DNA of 11,147 bases from CAZXDS01 sp964639525 (lineage in GTDB: Bacteria > Bacteroidota > Ignavibacteria > Ignavibacteriales > Melioribacteraceae), in contig CAZXDS010000115.1 in NCBI GenBank assembly GCA_964639525.1, positions 1 through 11,147 of the forward strand. The letters run 5' to 3'. The position numbers were made by a program, and so were the translations under genes. Within the stretch, counting starts at the first letter, position 1. The number at the start of each line of letters is the position of its first letter. Of the stretch, positions 7,639 through 11,147 are shown in pieces. The notes beneath the pieces are model-generated. The model was given only the letters and a program-made list of their open reading frames with translations, was not told the origin of the DNA and did no database searches.

Positions 7639-7680
7639 TTTTCCAACTTTTTTAATTGCCTTCCTAATAATAATAAAAAG

Positions 7681-7711
7681 ATTATAATTCAGAAAATGAG
7701 ATTTCTACCAA
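7681..7711 (-). promoter_or_regulatory. Candidate promoter of the TPR lipoprotein gene
   Basis: On the minus strand a perfect TATAAT (7686-7681) lies 43 bases before the GTG start. TTGGTA (7711-7706) sits upstream with a 19-base spacer, longer than the ideal 17. It lies in the 162-base divergent region shared with the gene at 7801. Confidence 0.4.
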
Positions 7712-7715
7712 ATAA

Positions 7716-7743
7716 TTGAAAAAAATATTTATGCAGTTATGGA
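7716..7743 (+). promoter_or_regulatory. Weak candidate promoter of the repeat-propeller T9SS gene
   Basis: TTGAAA at 7716-7721 is followed after 16 bases by TATGGA, a poor -10 match. The block TTGAAAAAA-x-TAT...GTTAT also occurs upstream of the sigma operon (2928-2954), which would fit a shared sigma factor. A good ribosome site AAGGA lies at 7789-7793, seven bases before the ATG. The AT-rich background makes this weak. Confidence 0.22.
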
Positions 7744-7800
7744 ATTTAATTTTTTTTACATCTAAGAGGTGAATTTCATTTCACAAAAAAGGATTTTAAT

Positions 7801-10680
7801 ATGAAAAATTACATACTACTTTTCGTCTTTCTCTTTATTTCGCAACTATTTGCACAGGCAACACAACGTTCTATTGCGGACGCTCTTGATAACCAAGGTA
7901 GAATTAAGCATGGTGTAAGCGGTAGTTTCAATGGAAATGGCTATAAGCTTAGTTATGGTGCTAACAATGAACCGATTCTAAAAAAGGGAGCTCCGAATCA
8001 AATTCAAAGTATTTCCTGGTCATCTATGGGTCAGATGCCTGGCGTTAATGATGTTGTAGAGGCTGTGGCTATTGATGCTGCCGGAAATGTTTATGTTGGT
8101 GGTATTTTCGGGTGGCCAAATTCCCGCCTTGCAAAATGGGATGGAAGTACATGGTCTTCTATGGGCGACTTTAATGGTGGCGTTGAAGCAATAGCTATAA
8201 GAGGGTCTGATATTTATGTTGGTGGAGGTTTTATCGACATAGATGGGAATACGACTCTTCGAAAAATTGCAAAATGGAATGGTACTAGCTGGTCGGCTTT
8301 GGGAAGCAATTTTACAGGTGTCTATGTAACTGCTGTTTATGATATTGCGTTTAAAGATTCTAGTATTTACGTAGGAGGATCTTTTTCGATTACACTGGAT
8401 GATTTTTCCCAAACTACAAATATTGCAAGATGGGATGGAAGTGTGTGGTCAGAAGTAGGTGGAGGAGTTAATGGGTTGCGAATTCGTGATCTTGCGATTG
8501 ATACAGGTGGAAATGTTTATGCAGGTGGAAACTTCCACACCGCTGGTGGAAGTCCCGCAACTAATATTGCAAAGTGGAACGGAGTTTCATGGTCGACACT
8601 TGGTAGTGGTTTGAACAATGATGTTTATACTATTGCAGTTGATGCTAGTGGGAATGTTTATGCAGGCGGCACATTTACTCAGGCTGGAGGTGTTTCAGCA
8701 AGTCGTCTTGCTGTTTGGAACGGAAGTACTTGGTCAGAATTTGGCGGAGGAATTGGTACTAGTGTTGTATATTCAATATTGATAGACGGAACAGATATTT
8801 ATGTTGGCGGTGATTTTCAATCGGCAGGAGGAAATGCTATTGAAGAAATAGCAAAATGGAACGGTACTTCATGGTCAAGCTTGGGTTTGGGGATATCTTC
8901 AAGTTATGTGAGCTCAATTGCAATATACGGAACGAATCTTTACGTAGGCGGAAGTTTTTCTGTTGCGGGAAATGTTGTAGCTTATAATGTAGCAAAATGG
9001 AATGGCAGTGTCTGGATTCCGATGGGTGGTGGCCCTACAAACACAGGTGGAATTTCAGGTGAAGTATTTGCGATTGCTGTTAATGGTACAGATGTTTACT
9101 TTGGCGGAAGTTTTATTCAGGCTGGAGGAATAAGCACGAATGGAATCGCCAAATGGGATGGGAATAATTGGTCGGCTCTTGGAAATGGAGTGAACGGATA
9201 CGTTAAAACAATTATTGCAAACGGTGCATATATATATGCGGGTGGAACATTCACAACTGCCGGTGGTAGCCCTGCATCAAGGATTGCAAGGTGGTCAATC
9301 CCTAATGAAATACAACCTTTAGGAGGTTGGGATGCTTTGGTGGACGGAATATATGACGGCGTTAACGCAGAGGTGCGGGCAATGGTTTTAAATTCTAATG
9401 ATGGTTATATTTATGTCGGCGGATTTTTTACAGAAGCCGCAGGAAAAAGTGCAAATTACATAGCAAAATGGGATGGTACTTCATGGTCGGCAGTAAACTA
9501 TTCTGATGCTTTAAATTGGTATGTATATTCGTTGGCAGTAAACAATGCGGGCGATCTTTTCGTCGGTGGTGATTTTTCTCAGGCAGGTGGGGTTGCAGCT
9601 AATCGTATAGCAAAATGGGATGGCACTTCTTGGTCAGCATTGGGAACCGGATTAGGTGGAGCGGTTTATGCTCTTGCAACAAGCGGAAATGATTTATATG
9701 CCGGCGGTCAGTTTTATTTTGGGGGGGGCACTTCGTATGGAATAGCAAAATGGAACGGTAGTAATTGGTCAGCACTTTCATATGGCGTTGGTGGTGATTG
9801 TTATGCTATAATTGCTAGCGGAGGATATGTTTATGCAGGTGGTAATTTCGGTTACGTGTATTTAAATGCTGATGGTTCTAGTTCCTTAAGTGTGAACAAT
9901 ATTGCGAGGTGGGATGGTACAAGCTGGGCAAATGTTGGAAATGGTACAATCGGAGCTGTAAACGCTCTCACGATTTCAAGCAGCGAAGGAGTAGCTTATG
10001 TAGGTGGCGCTTTTTATGTTGTTGATGGGAATATCGGCTCCGGATATGCCTCCAAATTTACTGATAGTCAGAATGCATTACCTGTTGAATTATTATCCTT
10101 CACTGCTTTATTAAACAATGAAAATGTTGCACTAAATTGGCAAACAGCAACAGAAGTAAATAATTATGGATTTGAAATTGAAAGGGCTTCGTTCCAAAAA
10201 AATGGAACTACGCCCGTTCAGGAAGATTGGGGAAAGATTGGTTTTGTTGAAGGACACGGCAATAGCAACTCTCCGAAAGAGTATTCATTTACAGACAAAA
10301 ATCTGCCGAGTGGAAAAATAGAATATCGGCTAAAACAAATAGATACGGACGGACAATTTGAATATTCCGATGTTGTGGAAGTAAATATTAGCTTTCCAAT
10401 CAAATTTGAATTATCTCAGAATTACCCGAATCCGTTTAATCCAAGCACAACAATAAAATATTCCATTCCATCTGCCGTAGGGACGGGAAATATCCCGTCC
10501 GTACAGTTGAACGTATATGATGTATTGGGACGTGAAATTGCAACACTTGTAAATGAAGATAAATCTCCCGGTAATTATTCCGTAACATTCAATGCAAGTA
10601 AACTTTCATCAGGAATTTATTTTTACCAACTTAAAGCAGGTTCGTTCGTTGATTTGAAAAAGATGATTTTGATGAAATAA
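7801..10680 (+). CDS. Secreted repeat-propeller protein with T9SS sorting domain
   Basis: 959 residues and apparently intact. Residues 1-19 (MKNYILLFVFLFISQLFAQ) are a Sec signal peptide. From about 50 to 755 there are roughly 14 units of about 45-55 residues with the pattern IAKWxGxxWSxLGxG, then AIAxxGxxVYVGGxF and a turn xxAGG. The units fit kelch-like or similar beta-propeller blades, enough for two seven-bladed rings. About 762-866 is the beta-sandwich that often precedes T9SS tails (PVELLSFTALL, NYGFEIERA, YRLKQIDTDGQFEYSDVVEV). About 870-959 is the type A sorting domain (QNYPNPFNPSTT, SSGIYFYQL, KKMILMK). The protein should be exported by Sec, then by the T9SS, and released or attached at the cell surface. 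Its last 87 codons are base-identical to those of the gene ending at 2782. Ligand or enzymatic activity is unknown. Confidence 0.9.
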   Translation: MKNYILLFVFLFISQLFAQATQRSIADALDNQGRIKHGVSGSFNGNGYKLSYGANNEPILKKGAPNQIQSISWSSMGQMPGVNDVVEAVAIDAAGNVYVGGIFGWPNSRLAKWDGSTWSSMGDFNGGVEAIAIRGSDIYVGGGFIDIDGNTTLRKIAKWNGTSWSALGSNFTGVYVTAVYDIAFKDSSIYVGGSFSITLDDFSQTTNIARWDGSVWSEVGGGVNGLRIRDLAIDTGGNVYAGGNFHTAGGSPATNIAKWNGVSWSTLGSGLNNDVYTIAVDASGNVYAGGTFTQAGGVSASRLAVWNGSTWSEFGGGIGTSVVYSILIDGTDIYVGGDFQSAGGNAIEEIAKWNGTSWSSLGLGISSSYVSSIAIYGTNLYVGGSFSVAGNVVAYNVAKWNGSVWIPMGGGPTNTGGISGEVFAIAVNGTDVYFGGSFIQAGGISTNGIAKWDGNNWSALGNGVNGYVKTIIANGAYIYAGGTFTTAGGSPASRIARWSIPNEIQPLGGWDALVDGIYDGVNAEVRAMVLNSNDGYIYVGGFFTEAAGKSANYIAKWDGTSWSAVNYSDALNWYVYSLAVNNAGDLFVGGDFSQAGGVAANRIAKWDGTSWSALGTGLGGAVYALATSGNDLYAGGQFYFGGGTSYGIAKWNGSNWSALSYGVGGDCYAIIASGGYVYAGGNFGYVYLNADGSSSLSVNNIARWDGTSWANVGNGTIGAVNALTISSSEGVAYVGGAFYVVDGNIGSGYASKFTDSQNALPVELLSFTALLNNENVALNWQTATEVNNYGFEIERASFQKNGTTPVQEDWGKIGFVEGHGNSNSPKEYSFTDKNLPSGKIEYRLKQIDTDGQFEYSDVVEVNISFPIKFELSQNYPNPFNPSTTIKYSIPSAVGTGNIPSVQLNVYDVLGREIATLVNEDKSPGNYSVTFNASKLSSGIYFYQLKAGSFVDLKKMILMK
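9721..9728 (+). repeat. Run of eight G inside the repeat-propeller gene
   Basis: Eight consecutive G, encoding part of three glycines (GGG GGG GGC), interrupt an otherwise AT-rich coding region in a surface-protein gene. Such tracts are prone to slippage; loss or gain of one base would cut the protein before its sorting domain. Confidence 0.7.
10184..10215. repeat. Imperfect coding-region hairpin in the pre-sorting domain
   Basis: GGGC / GCCC and GTTCC / GGAAC form two stacked stems separated by a 3x3 internal loop, around an eight-base A/T loop. It encodes part of ASFQKNGTTPVQEDW, which interrupts the usual short link between the FEIER and WGKIGFV strands of this domain. It may be a second in-frame palindromic insertion, unlike the 7-6-7 family in sequence. 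Confidence 0.4.
10477..10504. repeat. Palindrome in sorting-domain coding sequence, copy 2
   Basis: The same hairpin as at 2579-2606 (core arms GGACGGG / CCCGTCC, loop AAATAT at 10481-10500), carried along in the 686-base repeat. It encodes the same residues in the second T9SS protein. Confidence 0.65.
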
Positions 10681-10717
10681 CGTCAAATGTCGTAAAGTAA
10701 AAAGAATATTTTAGGAA

Positions 10718-10745
10718 ATCCCTGTGTTTTTGCGGGGATGTTTTT
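10718..10745 (+). terminator. Hairpin terminator after the repeat-propeller gene
   Basis: Copy of the hairpin at 2820-2847: arms ATCCCTG / CGGGGAT followed by GTTTTT, 38 bases after the stop of the T9SS gene. Confidence 0.55.
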
Positions 10746-10764
10746 GAAATAACTTGTTTTTAAC

Positions 10765-10795
10765 ATCGGAGATTATTCAATCTCCGATATTTTTT
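10765..10795 (+). terminator. Strong intrinsic terminator, copy 2
   Basis: Copy of 2867-2897: a ten-base perfect stem with loop ATTC and a run of T. It insulates the T9SS gene from the sigma-gene copy that follows. Confidence 0.8.
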
Positions 10796-10825
10796 CCATT
10801 CACATTTTATTTAATTTTTTGTATA

Positions 10826-10854
10826 TTGAAAAAAGTATATTCCTTTGTTATATC
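10826..10854 (+). promoter_or_regulatory. Candidate sigma-gene promoter, copy 2
   Basis: The same TTGAAA-17-TATATC arrangement as at 2928-2956. If copy 1 is a working promoter, this one should also fire and transcribe the cut sigma copy. Confidence 0.33.
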
Positions 10855-10888
10855 CTAATTCATCAATTAATTTAAGTAAAGCGATTAG

Positions 10889-11147
10889 ATGTTTTTAAAT
10901 ATCAAACCTAAAATAACACTGGTGAATCTTTCCGATTCAGAATTGCTTTCCTATTACGCTTCTGCATTAAATCAAAATTATCTTGCCGAGTTATTTAATA
11001 GATATTCTCATTTAATATTTCTTGTTTGTAAAAAATATTTGGGTGATAGGGATTCAGCGAAGGATATGACAATGAATATCTATGAAAAATTGATTGAAAT
11101 ATTAAGTACTCAGCCTATTGTGCCAACACCACAATTTATTGTGGTGA
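10889..11147 (+). pseudogene. Second sigma-gene copy, diverging after codon 72 and cut by the window end
   Basis: The first 72 codons equal those of the sigma factor at 2991 (region 2 up to NIYEKLIEIL). The frame then stays open as STQPIVPTPQFIVV to the window edge, with no resemblance to the original continuation KYQKVNNFKSW. The rest of region 2, with the promoter-melting segment, and region 4 are not in view. Likely the 5' end of a sigma gene interrupted by another element, or a recombination or assembly junction. A different protein fused to a sigma N-terminus cannot be ruled out. Confidence 0.65.
11127..11146. repeat. Palindrome at the window end, 7-base arms around ATTTAT
   Basis: Arms CACCACA / TGTGGTG flank the loop ATTTAT, which on the other strand is ATAAAT, the same loop as at 30-49. 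It lies 21 bases past the point where the sigma copy loses identity, so it may be part of the element that interrupts the gene. Confidence 0.6.

Larger units (their letters stand above)
10420..11105 (+). repeat. 686-base perfect direct repeat, copy 2
   Basis: Identical to 2522-3207 throughout, by eye. It again spans a sorting-domain end, two hairpins, a promoter and the first 217 bases of a sigma gene. It ends within ATTAA; beyond that point the sequence GTACTCAGCC... differs from copy 1 (AGTATCAAAA...), with a trace of GTA microhomology. Confidence 0.97.

Noticed and set aside
7756..7783. A possible operator (GTGAA…TTCAC) before the propeller gene
   Set aside because: A five-base inverted repeat in AT-rich DNA with no second copy at the other promoters is not distinguishable from chance.
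7801..10680. A tandem DNA repeat array, from the recurring GCAAAATGG-type words
   Set aside because: The units are protein-level repeats with much synonymous and amino-acid divergence, so they are ordinary propeller blades and not a recent DNA array.
2522..11105. A circular element of 7,898 bases, suggested by the long direct repeats
   Set aside because: Sequence before the two copies is different (beta-helix versus propeller gene), and copy 2 diverges after 11105, so the window is not a circle read past its origin.

Overview
The window is AT-rich DNA that looks like a member of the Ignavibacteria or a neighbouring Bacteroidota/Chlorobi lineage. The evidence is two secreted proteins ending in the type IX secretion (T9SS) type A sorting domain, in its typical Ignavibacteria wording (QNYPNPFNPSTTI, VYDVLGREIATLVNE, SSGIYFYQL). 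No rRNA, tRNA, CRISPR array or transposase gene is visible, so the lineage is an inference from protein style only.

Layout. 1-144 holds the right half of a terminator and a short palindrome. 145-615 is a broken beta-propeller fragment without a start or signal peptide. It runs out of frame into 584/596-2782, a right-handed beta-helix protein with a T9SS sorting domain that has also lost its 5' end. Two hairpin terminators follow. Next comes a tight operon: an ECF-type sigma factor (2991-3575), a membrane zinc-finger anti-sigma factor with a TPR-like periplasmic part (3580-4323), and a secreted, membrane-anchored protein carrying only the catalytic half of a CHAT caspase-like protease (4320-5087). 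Converging on it with a 29-base overlap is a minus-strand lipoprotein gene (5059-7638) with TPR repeats and only the other, N-terminal, half of a CHAT domain. After a divergent promoter region, 7801-10680 encodes an intact secreted protein of about 14 propeller-like repeats, a T9SS-associated beta-sandwich domain and a sorting domain. The window closes with a second terminator/promoter set and a cut-off second copy of the sigma gene.

The two strongest observations are these. First, the CHAT protease is split between two convergent genes. Inverting the segment 4386-5061 on paper would rejoin the halves in frame into one TPR-CHAT lipoprotein of about 1,090 residues, and would leave the operon's third gene as a 22-codon signal-peptide stub. 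This is either a scar of one inversion, an invertible switch, or a true two-part protease. Second, 686 bases (sorting domain, terminators, sigma promoter and the first 72 sigma codons) are repeated without a mismatch 7,898 bases apart. The repeats flank the whole sigma/CHAT/T9SS-cargo module.

Working model (inference): the sigma factor is held at the membrane by the anti-sigma factor. The CHAT halves, both predicted to sit outside the inner membrane, form a protease that may cleave the anti-sigma factor or another partner. This resembles type III-E CRISPR, where the TPR-CHAT protease Csx29 cleaves the sigma-inhibiting protein Csx30. The neighbouring T9SS cargo genes are possible outputs. A family of small palindromes (7-base arms around a 6-base A/T loop) also recurs here, in one case inside the coding sequence of the sorting domain.
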